From the NCBI GenBank assembly GCA_935421135.1, contig OW285189.1, forward strand, positions 13,103,072-13,167,071: a stretch of DNA of 64,000 nucleotides, read 5' to 3'. The stretch is from Bugulina stolonifera. Lineage: Eukaryota > Bryozoa > Gymnolaemata > Cheilostomatida > Bugulidae. Under the pieces are notes generated by a model. That model saw nothing but the letters and a program-made list of their open reading frames with translations. It made no database searches and had not been told where the DNA came from. This document shows, piece after piece, positions 1 through 11,180 of this stretch. Numbering within the stretch: position 1 is the first letter of the stretch; each line of letters opens with the position of its first letter. A program made the translations under genes and the position numbers.

Positions 1-557
1 TTCAAAGATTTTGTTTCCTTGAATTAATTATTTTATTGTATTTATTGTCATTATTACCCATTCTATATTGCTTGTAGTGTTAGACTAAGGTTGCGGCCAA
101 TAAATCTGTAATAAAAATCATATCAAATCTAAGAATTGTAGTTACACCTTGATTTAATACAAGTATATATTGGAGTTGCTTCCCTTGACTGCCAATAAAG
201 TAGGAGATGACAAATTTCTACTACAACATTTTCAGCAATGCAACCATTTATGTACATTTTTGTAGATGCTGAGATTTTGTATTGAGATTAGACATTAGTC
301 CAAATCTACTGTATCACCACCAAAGTTGGGAAAATGAGGTTTGGGGTTTGTCAAATTTATTGTACAAACAATAAGAAATTATGTAATAAACTAATAAAAA
401 AACTACAAAATATCACTTGGGTGTAAGTGTAACCCCTTAGTTGTACACTGTATATCTATGGCCATGTGCAGTAATACATGTCACACTGAATACAATATTA
501 TTACAGAATGATAGAGAACCAATAGTATTGTGATTTATGCTCAATAGCAGAGTCGCA
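1..557. other. Gene-free stretch downstream of MGST3
   Basis: No exon or recognisable repeat is visible here. The part next to 558 is presumably the 3' untranslated region of the minus-strand MGST3 gene; the rest is AT-rich intergenic DNA. Confidence 0.4.
356..361 (-). promoter_or_regulatory. Candidate polyadenylation signal of MGST3
   Basis: AATAAA is read on the minus strand about 200 bases after the MGST3 stop codon, a reasonable distance for the mRNA end. The only support is the hexamer and its position, and in DNA this AT-rich such hexamers are common by chance. Confidence 0.3.
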
Positions 558-2029
558 TTATCTGCCAAATCTATGTCTGCAAGCTGCAATAACACCAGCC
601 TGTCGGAGACCAAATCCTACTGTATTACACAGCATGAGCAGTTGGGCCAAACCAGCTACCATGAATCCAGGGCCTCTCTTTGATGAATCTAAAACATGTA
701 GGTTACAGCAAGCTTACTGCTCCAGTTCTTATGAGAGTTACAGTCAAATGAATTAAAAGTTATCTGCCCTTAGGTTTCAGAAGGAGATGACTCCCAAGTA
801 TAACTGTTGCCATGAGCTGGTTGGAGTAATAACACAACCCTTGACTGGATAGGTTTTGTGTACTATAACATGATTTTGGAATCAATAAAACCAATCAAAT
901 GCTAGCAACACTACCACTCATACATTATACAGCAGTTACCAGTTAACCAGTACATGACGATATACTATTCTAACGACTATTAGTACTAGTAGGACTTACC
1001 CTGAGCATAGGACTTGCCATAAACAACTCTGGCAATGAGCCAAACCAATCCAGCTGATGCTGTTGCACGCTACAAAAGATAAAGTTATACAATTACAATA
1101 GATGCTGGAAGTCAAATATAATTGATATAACTAACATTCTTACACATCACCTACCAAATTTATTACCAAGTACATCTAGAAATCTAGGGACTTGTACTAT
1201 AAAATAAGGTGGTGAGATAGAAACATTTAAGAGATATTGCATAATGGAAATGTATGGACCATGTTATTACATGTAGATATATCACATGCACTTACTGGAT
1301 ATTGTAAGCCACCCAATAGCATAGTGGAAGCAAAGAAAGGGTAATTTTCCAGATAGTTTTGGTGTGCTCTCATTACACGGTTAAAGGTTGAATGCTCTTC
1401 ACTGTATGTCAGTGGTGCCTGAAATATTACAGAATATGTTATGAATTACCAATTTATATATGTATAGTATGTAAGATATGACGCATAAGTAAGCAACTCA
1501 GCCTCCATTTTGCAAAAACATCACTAGTCATGTACTTAGTATGTCAAGCAGTTGCATTTGGAATAAAACAAACAATTTTTCAATTATTCAATTCAATTAT
1601 TCAGTGTTTTGTCTCACACTAAAAGTCCTCAATATGCCCAACAATGAACCTATAGAGAGAAAGACTACAATTATGCAAAAACAACTTTATGAAGGCTGTT
1701 CACTTCAGGTAAACTGTATCAGCTATTTGGAGTTGTCTTTCTGTTAATTAAGACTAAACATAATTTCAAAAATTACACAGTTGGGTGCTTATAATTGTTT
1801 GAGGGTCGGTACAATTAGATGGCAAGACAATATTATTGAGTGAACGGTGTTGGTAAAGTTGCTGTATGCAACATGTCTAATAGCTTTCTGCATGACTTAC
1901 CTTGACACCAAACTGCTTTCTAGCCTTAGCTACTGCGAATATATGGTATATGTTTACTAGGCTGCCTCCGGCTACAGCCAGCACTACATATCCATACTTC
2001 TCTGGTAGAACATCAGCTAATTTAGACAT
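558..2029 (-). CDS. MGST3: Microsomal glutathione S-transferase 3 (MAPEG family)
   Basis: Four exons on the minus strand: 2029-1901, 1418-1296, 1069-1000 and 688-558. They join in frame at GT/AG borders into 150 residues, close to the 152 of human MGST3. MGST3 is a small membrane enzyme of the ER and mitochondrial outer membrane with glutathione transferase and peroxidase activity toward lipid hydroperoxides, and it can make leukotriene C4. Visible signatures are the EKYGYVVL start of helix 1, the family motif RAHQNYLENYP near residue 60, GLVWLIARVVYG in the third helix, and SSKRG before the last hydrophobic helix. The first ATG (reading MSKLADVL) is used because the following residues align with the family N-terminus. 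The C-terminus (CRHRFGR) differs from the vertebrate ending. No break is seen. Promoter elements were not identified. Confidence 0.94.
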
Positions 2030-3422
2030 GATAATAGCTTTTATTTAGTACCTAAAATATAATTGTAGAGCAAATGAAGCAACTAATAAACTGAGTGACA
2101 GACTCTTACAAATGGCCCATTTGAGACCTGATCATGTCTTCCCAGAGACACTTTAATTTAAAAACAACAAAATAATACTTGATTACGTCATAGCATACAG
2201 CAGTTCGACAATATTCCTAAAATGCATTTTTGAATCGTACATTGTGTATCTGAACTTAAGTTTTGACTTTTTAAAAAATTTAATTCGAAAACACTTTGTC
2301 AATCTCCATGTTTCAAATGCTAAACTGGGTGCTAAATATCCAGTTGCAAACAATTATTTACAAACCCTTAGCATTGATTATAACTTAAAATAAGGCAGAC
2401 TATACAAGATTGAAGTTACGATCAGGAGACCAACTCAGAGCTATCTTAAAAAAGAAAGACAGCTAAATGCTAATAGTCCTTCAGAAATCATTCGCTCGAA
2501 AAATGAACAGTCACTTGGTTTTTACTACAAAAGATAGTTAAACAAGGAGTGTTATTTGCCGGCAGACTAGGGATGGTCTGTGACAACACTATTGACTAGA
2601 GCTTATCTGAGATTCATGTTGCCATTAGTATTCAGTCTAGAGCGGACAGATAACAGGACCACAGACTGATAGCTAATGCCGTGTCAAACACAGGAAAAAG
2701 ATATAATATGACTGAAGAATAAACTGTGCCTACAACACCTAGAAAAGTATTTTATTATTAATTATTCATAAGATTAGGATTAGTTCAGCATAAAGTAACA
2801 CTTGGAGACATATATAAAGGTCATTATATCACCAAACTGATTACATCAGATCGTATGTAGACTATCAGTTACAAGTATGCTCGGATAGTCACATCAGAAA
2901 CACCTCACGAATAGTAATCGTTGAATATACTTTTTGAGCAATCATGATCTAGTCCATTCTAACTATCATATACAGAGAAAAGACGACAGCATATATAAAT
3001 TATTTAGTTTGTGAAAATATGGTCTACATAAAATTCTGTCAACGACGCAGGAAAATGAAAAACTTGGCGTGTCTTTTAGAACAAGTATAATATCATGATC
3101 TATCGGCTACACGCACAATAATCTGAGCAGAATTTTGATGAGTTACAGCCTATTTCTTCATAGCAGTTATTTGCTGTCTCCTAGCATGGCTACAAACAAA
3201 CACGAACAAACTGTTTGGCAATGTCATCATTGTTTATAGCATCCCTCCCCCAGCTATTCATAAATATGTCATGAAATCTGATTGTTAGGCTAAATGTCAT
3301 ACTTGAAAGAAAAGGAACCCAGAGTAAGCTTCCACTGCTGTTTAGTCAATATCAAAAAGCTGTTGTTTGAATTCAGCCAGCAGCCTATTTTACTCTCAAA
3401 AGTTGGTACCATGGCCGTAGGG
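2030..3422. other. Intergenic stretch upstream of MGST3
   Basis: This follows the MGST3 start codon on its upstream side, so the promoter should lie just above 2030. No TATA box or conserved element could be singled out. No coding exon or clear repeat is visible. Confidence 0.35.
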
Positions 3423-3944
3423 CTATCTGTGGATACGGCCCTGGTTTGAGAACTCTGTCTTGGCACATTTCACACCTTTTAAACTTGCATTGCTGCAAAT
3501 ATGCAGTATTGCTGAGGTCGGAAGGTGTGCTCTTACTCCAAGCTGCACTGATTTCCTTTGTTTAGCCTCCAAATAAAACCAACATGGTTCATGTGGAACT
3601 TTGATTCTCTTATTCTTAGTAGAAATATTCAGATCAACTGCTTCCATTAATTTCTGTTCAAATGTTGTCTAAACAACATAAATTATCAGAACCGATTTCA
3701 ATTTTACCAACTATTATCTCATGGAGACTCTGTAGGCTCATACGCAATTTTTTTGAAAACCACTAACTAGATTATGAGTTTGGTCAGCAGTCCCAGTAGC
3801 AATTGTAATAGCGACCATTATTTGGTCACTAATTCCGGGACGTATTACCCCAGCACCCTTGACTCTAGGACCAAGGTCCGTGCAAATCAAATCTAAAGCG
3901 TTACCCAGCACATGAGTGGGCACATTGACCATCTGAGGTGTCAA
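3423..3944 (-). pseudogene. Non-LTR retrotransposon fragment (endonuclease end plus linker)
   Basis: On the minus strand, 3944-3738 reads through residues typical of the end of an APE-type LINE endonuclease: PTHVLGNALDLICTD, then VIRPGISDQ, where active enzymes have SDH. Here the catalytic histidine is Gln. Stop codons follow. A further open stretch at 3647-3423 contains AVDLNISTKN and EPCWFYLEAKQ, which resembles the linker between endonuclease and reverse transcriptase (usually a PWF/PPW motif followed by a basic region). No reverse transcriptase follows. I infer a dead, truncated CR1/Jockey-like LINE copy. The clade is a guess. Confidence 0.6.
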
Positions 3945-4067
3945 ACACCAAACCAGTAGGCTCTACACTGAACTGTAGTGTTATGTATGCTGAATGAGTA
4001 GGCCTATATTATTATAATAACATAACATTATACATTTATATTTGTATTTCATTTGATCACGACTTTA

Positions 4068-4629
4068 AACCACTACTGTCGCACCATTCAATATTTTCAA
4101 ATAATCTTGTTCATTCTTTTTCAGTAAGATTGATGTGTTGTTTGTCTTTGGTAACCTAGCAGCTGCCAAGAAAACCCTATTTTAATATTGGCTGATTTCA
4201 CCTTCAATCAGCCTATGCTGGGAATTTTGGAAGCTCTCAAGCAGTTAATATAAAACTGTGCTACAGAGATAGCCATAGGACTTGCAATGCATTGCATTGT
4301 TTTTTGTGGGCATGACCCTAACTTACTTATTCATCACTGTGCACAAGAGTTATTTATAGAATGACAGTTAGTGTTGGCTCAATAAGATTACTGGGCTATT
4401 TGATGTTAGTAGCTTACCTATGTACATAAGTTACAAGTATAGACTTAGAACAGGCATAGCCATAGGAACTTAACAGGTCTCAATGCTGAATGGAGGTCAT
4501 AATAGCCAATATTCAAATGAGTTTATCTTGGCTGCCACTAGGTTTACAAAGACAAACAGCACATCAATCTTCATGAAATAAGATGACCAGTATTCTTTGC
4601 AAATATTGAATGGTGAGACAGTAGTGGTT
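4068..4629. mobile_element. Non-autonomous DNA transposon with long terminal inverted repeats
   Basis: The first roughly 130 bases (AACCACTACTG...) recur as an imperfect inverted copy at the right end (...CAGTAGTGGTT). The two arms share long blocks such as GATTGATGTG and TGTTTGTCTTTG, and similarity continues more weakly inward. A TA dinucleotide flanks both ends (4066-4067 and 4630-4631), as expected for a Tc1/mariner-type target duplication. There is no transposase frame inside the 562 bp, so this is a MITE-like or foldback element. The superfamily is inferred only from the TA flank. Confidence 0.72.
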
Positions 4630-4822
4630 TAATTATTTATAATTATCATTATGATACTATATAATCAAATTATAATCATGAGATGATGATTATCCTTATT
4701 CTTACCTCAATGAATTTAGGACACTCTAACTCCACCAAAATGGTACAAAAATAGAGGGCCACCTGTGTTTAAGAAAAGGGGAAAAGACAGTGGTTTTGCA
4801 GCTTTCCAGCATTTTGCTGTTT

Positions 4823-5235
4823 TCAATTTTTAAATTGGGATTGTGGAGGCGCTATCCTTAGATCTCCTATGGTTCTTGGTAGAAAACTGTTATGATAGAT
4901 ATGTGATGCAGCATAGATTGAGGTAGGTTCTCCTCTTTTCGCAGCTCTTGTCAGTACAGAGAGTTGACATTTGCTGTTTATGACATCACCATACATAGCC
5001 TATGCAGAGGATAGGGCTACATGTTTGTCTTCTTGTGAGAGAATTCTCATTAAAAGAGAGAGTCTGTGATTCTTTCTCCTGTCTTTTAATGTTTGTAGTC
5101 CAAGATCAGCACGTCCTTTTGAGATGCTATGCCGTCCTCTGATGTTCTTTACAAATCTAATGGCTTTGTTTTGTACATGCTCCACCTCATTGCTTGTACT
5201 AGTTTCTGCTGGGTCCCACATGATTAGGATGTAGT
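4823..5235 (-). pseudogene. C-terminal part of a LINE reverse transcriptase ORF
   Basis: Read on the minus strand from about 5235, the frame gives WDP...NEVEHVQNKAIRFV, then LGLQTLKDRRKNHRLSLL, and after one in-frame TAG (5002-5000) continues to HNSFLPRTIGDL and a stop at 4823. This order is the usual end of CR1/Jockey-like LINE proteins: the WDP segment, the ExVQxxAxRFV helix, LxxRRxxxRLxLL, and the final SFxPRTI block. The 5' part of the element is missing and AT-rich DNA lies upstream. It lies on the 5' side of the endonuclease relic at 3.4-3.9 kb, so the two are separate insertions, not one element. Confidence 0.75.
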
Positions 5236-5302
5236 AAATAACTATTACCATTACTAAAACTATTACCATTATCATTATATCTATAGAACCTACTATAACC
5301 AT

Positions 5303-5545
5303 AATAAATTAATAATAATTATTAATATTATTATAATATAATTTAATAATTAATAAAATATATAATTATAATATAATTATTACTATTTATTTATAATTAT
5401 AATATAAAATCATTTTAAATTTAATAATTATTATTATAATATAAATATAATTATAATAATTATAATAATTATTATAAATAATAATAATAAAATATTAATA
5501 TTATATTTTATTAAATATAATTAATAATTATTATTATTTTATATC
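5303..5545. repeat. AT-only low-complexity tract
   Basis: Almost pure A and T in short ATAATTAT-like runs with many small self-complementary stretches. It abuts the upstream side of the LINE fragment. Confidence 0.85.
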
Positions 5546-6876
5546 CATGGTTGCCTGTCTGTCATCCATTGAGCATGGAAAGCATGTGGATTCTACCTTT
5601 AAATACAACATTGATTGAATAATTGGATGATTTAATACTACCTATGCGTGATGCAACAGCAAAGAATTTGTATCTGGAACCTTCTGTCTGCAAAAACAAC
5701 CACCGTCTAACGCAAATGATACCAACCGGATGCGGACAAAGTCCAACCCTTTGATAAAATTCCGCTTCATTTTAAAAGGACAGCTTCTGCATTATTATAC
5801 ATTCTTATCAATGATCTTCCGGTATTATAAAAATAAACACAGAGAGCATAACTCTTACGAATAAACCAAGTTCAGACAACACAATATACATTGTACATGT
5901 ACATGACTGTACAGTACATGGAATTGTGCATTGTACATAATTGTACATGTTCATTACGAATGTAACTCTGGAAAACACATAAACCACATGAACATAAAAT
6001 GTTATTTTTATGAAGAAATAGGAAATGGCTCAGTTGGTTAGAGCGCCTGACAAATAATATCATGTACTACATTTAACAACTTGCACGTATATTATATTTT
6101 TAAACCTATTTTCACTTCATTTGCTTCTACACTACAATTACTGTGATTAGTTAATTAACTGGATAATGTGTTCAGTCAGAGCAATTCCATGCACTAAATC
6201 TTAGTCAACGGTGAGAATGGTTTGGACTATTTTATCTGTGATCTAAAAGGGATGCATAGTCCAATACTTTATAATAGTATATTGGGCAGTACAATTATTT
6301 GTACCACGGATGGTGCGATGAACCATTTCCCTCCGCTATGCATGGGAAATACCTAACACTATGAGGAGTATCAAGCATACATCAAATGAATAGTCAGTAT
6401 AGTTTTTGCATCAAGCCAAGTATTTGTGCCATTTCACAGCAAAATGGTCAACTACAATTATTATTAGAATGCACCTTCTCATATCCATAGCATAACACAA
6501 GTAGTTCTCCACTAGTTTGTCACCTCTGATGTTAGAATATTGGAATATGCCAAATAGCTGTACATGTACAGTAACTAACTCTATCTAGTGCACTATTGGT
6601 GATATTGCAAAGTTGTCCTCTCTCAATAAGAAACTAAAGTAGGAGAGGGCAACTTCAAAACTACTGCGTATGTGCAATGTAATTTACATGATATTATGAC
6701 TAGCATACTACAGTCTGGAGGTCAACTGGTGTATTTGAATAAATGAAGGCTAAATCATGGACGGAGCAAATAGAGTGGAATATCATGTATTATCAAAATA
6801 TAATGCAGTACAAAAAGTTCAAAAATTGCAGCATAAAAGAGTGAATGCACTGCTACACAAACTGCTAGAGCTTCTA
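5546..6876. other. Intergenic stretch with a tRNA-like box A
   Basis: No gene is seen. At 6020-6048 a segment (TGGCTCAGTTGG followed by TTAGAGCGCCTGAC) matches a tRNA D-arm and box A, but no box B or acceptor stem follows. It is a tRNA or SINE head fragment, not a tRNA gene. A hairpin at 6610-6655 is listed separately. Confidence 0.45.
6610..6655. repeat. Hairpin with AGTTGTC-CTCTC arms
   Basis: The left arm AAGTTGTCCTCTCT pairs with the right arm GGAGAGGGCAACTT (12 of 14 positions) around an 18-base loop containing AAACTAAAGTA. The same loop word followed by a similar arm recurs at 33063-33090, so this belongs to a dispersed family described under findings. Confidence 0.6.
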
Positions 6877-9306
6877 TTAGCCTGAGGGCTTCAGTTTATT
6901 TGATTGAGGATGTCTCTGTTGTCTTAGAGATTCATCCCATTTCTTCACCATGTCTGTTTTAAATACTCCTACAAATATGAGGAAAATACCAGCTGATAAC
7001 AGTCTAATGCTAAGCAGGATATGGATGACTACACATCTAGTATACATGTATAATTGACATGTAGTACAATATAGCTTATTAATTTCCAAGTTGTCTTCTC
7101 TTTGCTAAACAAAGAGAAGACAACTTAAATAGCTTTTCAATGTAGTGGCTCATACTTATGTGCTACACTGGGTAGTGAATTGGCCCCACTGAGTAGTGAA
7201 TTGGCCCCACTGAGTAGTGAATTGACATGTATGATTAAAAGCTAGATGCCCTTCCTGTCGCTCACCCAAAGACCACATTGGTGAGTGGTCACATGCCTTG
7301 CCAGAAGCTGCTCTCTGTTGGAACTGGGCAGAGATGGGTCTTAAACTTGTGTGCGTACTGTGTCATTCTACAGACCTGCCCTGATCCAACAGGCTCAGCA
7401 ATTCAGAGTGAAAAGATTGCTGAAGGCTTTTTGCCAGATATGACACAGTTGAGGTTTGAACTCACTACCTCCCGATTGATAAGCATGTATGCAACAAAGT
7501 TTGCCACCCTGACACAATAACATGTTTTACACATTCTATGGGTGACTGCAGAGAAGACTTCATGCTAGCAAATGGAGAACTAGAAGGTGTAAGATCTAAC
7601 ACAATACAATATGTGACAGAGAAAATAGATAAAACATGGAGATATAGATTGCGATACCATCTTACTCTGTAGTGTTCAATGTAACTACAGGAACTGGTTA
7701 TTTAATGAGAGCAAGGTCTTCCTTACCTTCAGTGCTGGTGAAAAATTCTTCCAGACCTCTGTCTCCTATATGCTGCTGATCCCTCTCATATTCATAGGCT
7801 TGTAAGATCATATCAAACTTATCAAAGTCTTTCACCAACTTGGCAACATCTGTCAAGTTTTCTTCATATTCCTGTAAAATTAATATACTGAACAGTTATC
7901 TGTTATACAGTATGTTAGTATTATTTACAGGTATGCTAATGTCTATCTGGTAAACTAATATACCTAAAGTACATGTGCTATACCTTCCTGATTGTTTATA
8001 TTTACAAAGTACACCTGCAGGTCCGAATAAACCAGCAGTAATTTTCGAGGTTTAGTATTCGCAGTCACCAATGGGAAACAGTATAATAAGAATGCATGGT
8101 GTCCAATCAGCAAGCGTAGTATGTGCGGAATAAAGCACACTGAACCCAATCAATGGAAACATTAACCAAATGGAGGCTATAATTAGTACTATAATATACA
8201 ATACATACGTGCCAGAGGGAAACTATTTCTTCCGCTATTGATTGATCTGGAATATTCTTTGTCATCTCCAACAACGCAGCCTGGTGGATAGGTAGGGTAA
8301 AGTTAATAATTATTTTGCTGATGGTGATTGTATCAATTATTTACATATGGAACACATTACCCGAACAACACAATACTCGATAGGAATATATAAGCGTACA
8401 GTGTACATTCATTCTATTGGTCTAGAATATAATATAGCTACCTACCTTTTCCATGTTATATTTATCTATGTGGGATACACCACATTGAGGAGTTATATCC
8501 CCTACAACAGCTTCTGCCATATCATGAACTATTGCCATTTTTATAACCCTGTCAAATAATTTAATTATTTCTAGATTATAAAAATAAAATGAACTAAAAA
8601 TTCATTACTACATACTGCATATACATTTACCCATATCATTATATATATTCTACAATCGTTAGAGCTCGTTCTCATCCGTATTATAAAGCTTGCAGCACCT
8701 TACTGACCCTTTGTATGTAAGGACTATTTATACTTTAGCTCCATTTATGAAGTAGATATAAGTATTTGTGGCAACATGTACTTTATACACTCATAACTAT
8801 TACTCATATAATTATAATATTCCCATGTAGACAGTCAATTAGGCTACAGGATTTGTGTAGACTGGAATTCTAGGAAACCACAAGACACCCAAATACTCTG
8901 CCCACACAAATACACAAGGTCAATAAGACAGTTGCTCCTCAGAATTACCTATTTTTATCAATAGTAGAGTCAGCAGGTATCAGCATTCCCATTATTGACA
9001 TCCTGTACATATGTGAGGCGACGCACTCGGGCTCATCTACGCCTCTTTTTACCCATCCAGTTCGCTTCAAATGCTAAAGACCAAATCACACAACACTTGA
9101 TATACAATGTATTTTTCATTGATCTAACATAACAAAATCATACAACGACAGACTTAATGAAATTTCATGCTTAGCCACAAATCTCAGAGCATACATGTAA
9201 TGTATATACCTATACGAGATTGGCGACAAACTTACATTTCACTTAGCATGAAACCAACCTTCAACTTTCCAACCATAGTAAGGAACTGCAACACAGACAT
9301 ATCCAT
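6877..9306 (-). CDS. HDDC2: HD domain-containing protein 2, 5'-deoxynucleotidase family
   Basis: Six minus-strand exons: 9306-9259, 9073-8949, 8548-8446, 8280-8209, 7871-7727 and 6968-6877. They join into 194 residues (human HDDC2 is 204). The protein belongs to the YfbR/HDDC2 HD phosphohydrolases, which remove phosphate from (deoxy)nucleoside 5'-monophosphates using a divalent metal. The HD signature is present: His in SHMYRM (near residue 38), the HD pair in [12 protein letters not shown] (near 66), and the later conserved Asp in [14 protein letters not shown]. The N-terminal [11 protein letters not shown] and RTGWVKRGV also match the family. The start is the first ATG in exon 1, with a second Met two codons on. 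Exon 1 ends at a GTTGGT donor, weaker than the others. Phases agree at every junction. The last intron contains a SINE, a tandem repeat and a hairpin. Confidence 0.94.
7088..7126. repeat. Perfect 17 bp hairpin
   Basis: AAGTTGTCTTCTCTTTG (7088-7104) and its exact reverse complement (7110-7126) flank a 5-base loop, CTAAA. It lies in the last intron of HDDC2. The arm carries the AGTTGTC-TTCTC word shared with other hairpins in the window. Confidence 0.85.
7171..7224. repeat. 21 bp tandem repeat, about 2.6 copies
   Basis: The unit GTAGTGAATTGGCCCCACTGA is repeated twice and followed by a partial third copy, inside the last HDDC2 intron next to the SINE. Confidence 0.85.
7235..7516 (-). mobile_element. 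tRNA-derived SINE, degenerate copy
   Basis: The minus strand starts with TGTCAGGGTGGC (degenerate box A region), has a box B-like GTGAGTTCAAACC, and continues with the same body as the copy at 16780-17205 (shared words include CTGTGTCAT, CCTTCAGCAA, GATCAGGGC, CATCTCTGCCC and TGTGACCAC). The far end near 7240 carries a GCGACAGGAAGGGCATCT-like module. Box A is damaged relative to the other copy. Confidence 0.7.
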
Positions 9307-9688
9307 CCTGTCTCTACTAAATAAAAGACCAACAATTCTGATAACATCGTTCACTATGCAGTAAAATTCTGTAGCTACCAAGAGACGATGAAATTTTTAG
9401 ACTGCCTTGCGAGAGTCTAGAGCCTATGCTTATATTACTCACAAACAAGTACAACGTCCAAACATGTAATTACAATAATATATCATGTGCATGCCCAGGG
9501 CTGACTTGCTCCAGGTTCGATATGTATATAAGTGCTAATTCCACTGCACTAGATGCCCCGTGCCCACAGTTCTGCATGGTAACTAGGCCTGGTGACTCCT
9601 AGTCAGGTTAAGTCCTATATATCAAGATGACTAAGCATATAAGTGATAGACACATCTTTATAGTAATTCATAACTAGACTGAAGTTAT
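9307..9688. other. Upstream region of HDDC2
   Basis: This should hold the HDDC2 promoter, reading leftward. The HDDC2 frame stays open for a short distance above the start codon without another ATG. Nothing else is identified. Confidence 0.3.
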
Positions 9689-10476
9689 ACAGAAAACACG
9701 GCACTTCTTTTTCTTCTGGCTTTTCCCATCAGGTGGGGTCGTCATTACGGATCAGTTTTCTCCATCAAACCCTGTCTTGTGCGTCTTCTTCTACCAGTCC
9801 TGCTGTTGCCATATCATCTTTCAAACAGTCTTTCCATCTTCTTTTGGGGCGCCCTCTCTTTTGCTTTCCGACCTCCAGTTGTCTTATTCTTTTTCCCACA
9901 TACTCTTCATCTCTTCTCAACACGTGTCTCAGCCACCTCAATCTTATCTCCCTCATTTCACTTCTTAGTTCACCAACTTTCACTCGTTTCCTAATATCCT
10001 CATTTCTTATTCGGTCAATTTTTGTTAGTCCCAATGGCCATCTCAGCATTCTCATCTCCGCCACTTGAAATTTCTCCTCTTGTGCTTTTGTCACCACTAC
10101 TGTCTCCATTCCATACAGCATTGCTGGTCTCACCATGGTCATATACAGCTTCCCTTTGACTCGATCTGGCACCTTCCTATCACACATTACCCCTGTAATA
10201 TTCTTCCATACACCCCAACCTGCCTGAGTTCTTTTCACGACCTCCCTGTGAGATCCATCAGCTTGTACAGTCGCCACCACTGGCCTGGCTTGTCGCCTGG
10301 GAGTAGGACCTCGTCTGTTGCAAAGCTGTGTGAATCCCGGCCATAGAACAGGACCAACGTATCATCTGCGTGTCGTAGAAGCCGACTAATAGAGGTTGGT
10401 GGCAGGAAAGGCATCTGACCGTAAAAAAACCGCTTGCCGAACAAACATGCGGACAATGAACAGAAAACACGGGCAC
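9689..10476 (-). mobile_element. 5'-truncated RTE-like LINE with target duplication
   Basis: The flanks 9689-9704 (ACAGAAAACACGGCAC) and 10460-10476 (same with one extra G) form a target site duplication. The minus strand between them reads the end of a LINE ORF: RRTQAGWGVWKNITGVMCD region, then RVKGKLYMTMVRPAMLYGMET, RLRWLRHVLRRDE and KRGRPKRRWKDC. This is the standard C-terminal reverse-transcriptase tail of RTE-like elements. One in-frame TGA breaks the tail near 9764. The 5' part (10240-10456) holds a GGCAGGAAAGGCATCTGACCG module often shared by SINEs and LINEs. The copy lacks the catalytic reverse transcriptase core and is inactive. Confidence 0.75.
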
Positions 10477-10638
10477 GGCACCTTTTTGCTTTTATATTAA
10501 AATAACCAGAGATGTTTGCAAGTTTTTATTTTGGAAACTCAAGTTGGCATGCCCAACTCTTAGTTGTGACTCTTCAAGTTACGAGTCAATTCTCTTTAGT
10601 GACTAATCAAAACTTTCAGTTATAATTATATTATTATT

Positions 10639-10753
10639 AGATGAAAATGGTAATAAATTAAAATATTATAATAATTATAAAATAATATAATTAATTATTT
10701 ATTATAATTATTTAATAATATTTTTAATTTTAATTTATTACCATCTTCATCTT
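10639..10753. repeat. AT-rich inverted repeat
   Basis: AGATGAAAATGGTAATAAAT on the left is mirrored by ATTTATTACCATCTTCATCT on the right across a mostly A/T centre. It could form a long cruciform or be the remnant of a small foldback element. It lies just outside the LTR retrotransposon. Confidence 0.6.
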
Positions 10754-10817
10754 TGTTTTTATATGTTAGAAGAAATACAGTATAATGCATATGTTATTCT
10801 TTTTGAGCTATAGAGAT

Positions 10818-11015
10818 TGTATTGGGAGCTAGGTAAGAGGGCTAAGGCAAAGGGGATAGGTAAGATTATAAGGATAGCTTGAAGATAGCTGAGATATAGC
10901 TGGAGACCTAAGGAGAAGGGGACACTTTATGGTTGAGAGTGAATGAGAGAGGTAGAGGAGGCAGACTAACAGTGCAGGCGAAGGATATATTAAACTTGTG
11001 AGTACAGACATTACA
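10818..11015 (+). repeat. 5' LTR
   Basis: 198 bp, starting TGTATTGGG and ending CATTACA (TG...CA ends). It matches the 3' LTR except for two transitions and a missing 6 bp (GACTTT). The LTR is short for a Ty3/gypsy element. No clear TATA box or AATAAA was found. Confidence 0.95.
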
Positions 11016-11031
11016 TGGTGTCAGAAGTGGG
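11016..11031 (+). promoter_or_regulatory. Primer binding site for reverse transcription
   Basis: TGGTGTCAGAAGTGGG begins at the first base after the 5' LTR. TGG is the complement of a tRNA CCA end, and the word is the type used by many gypsy elements. A tRNA-Leu primer is my recollection and not checked. Confidence 0.8.
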
Positions 11032-11180
11032 ATTATTGGATAATACACAGGTTACAGTAGAACACAGTAAGGTGGGGTAAGTTATAGATCTGTACCTAGA
11101 CAAGTCATAGGCCTGATAGGAAATTTTTTCCAGTCTTTAATTCAAATTCAGGTAAAGGGTTAAGTTCAGGTAATATAGAC

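Noticed and set aside
1140..1200. Extra MGST3 exon (FLDVLGNKF)
   Set aside because: It can be read between AG and GT, but the useful frame does not join in phase, and the flanking exons already align with the family without a gap.
6020..6050. tRNA gene
   Set aside because: Only a D-arm/box A match is present. There is no anticodon arm, T arm or closing acceptor stem, so it is at most a tRNA or SINE fragment.
7278..7520. 80-codon plus-strand frame
   Set aside because: It is the antisense of the SINE copy and has no independent support.
10235..10476. Reverse transcriptase active site (HADDTLV) on the minus strand
   Set aside because: The flanking residues do not fit a reverse transcriptase, and the ORF tail that follows belongs to a much later part of the protein. 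Probably coincidence in the 5' part of a rearranged LINE copy.
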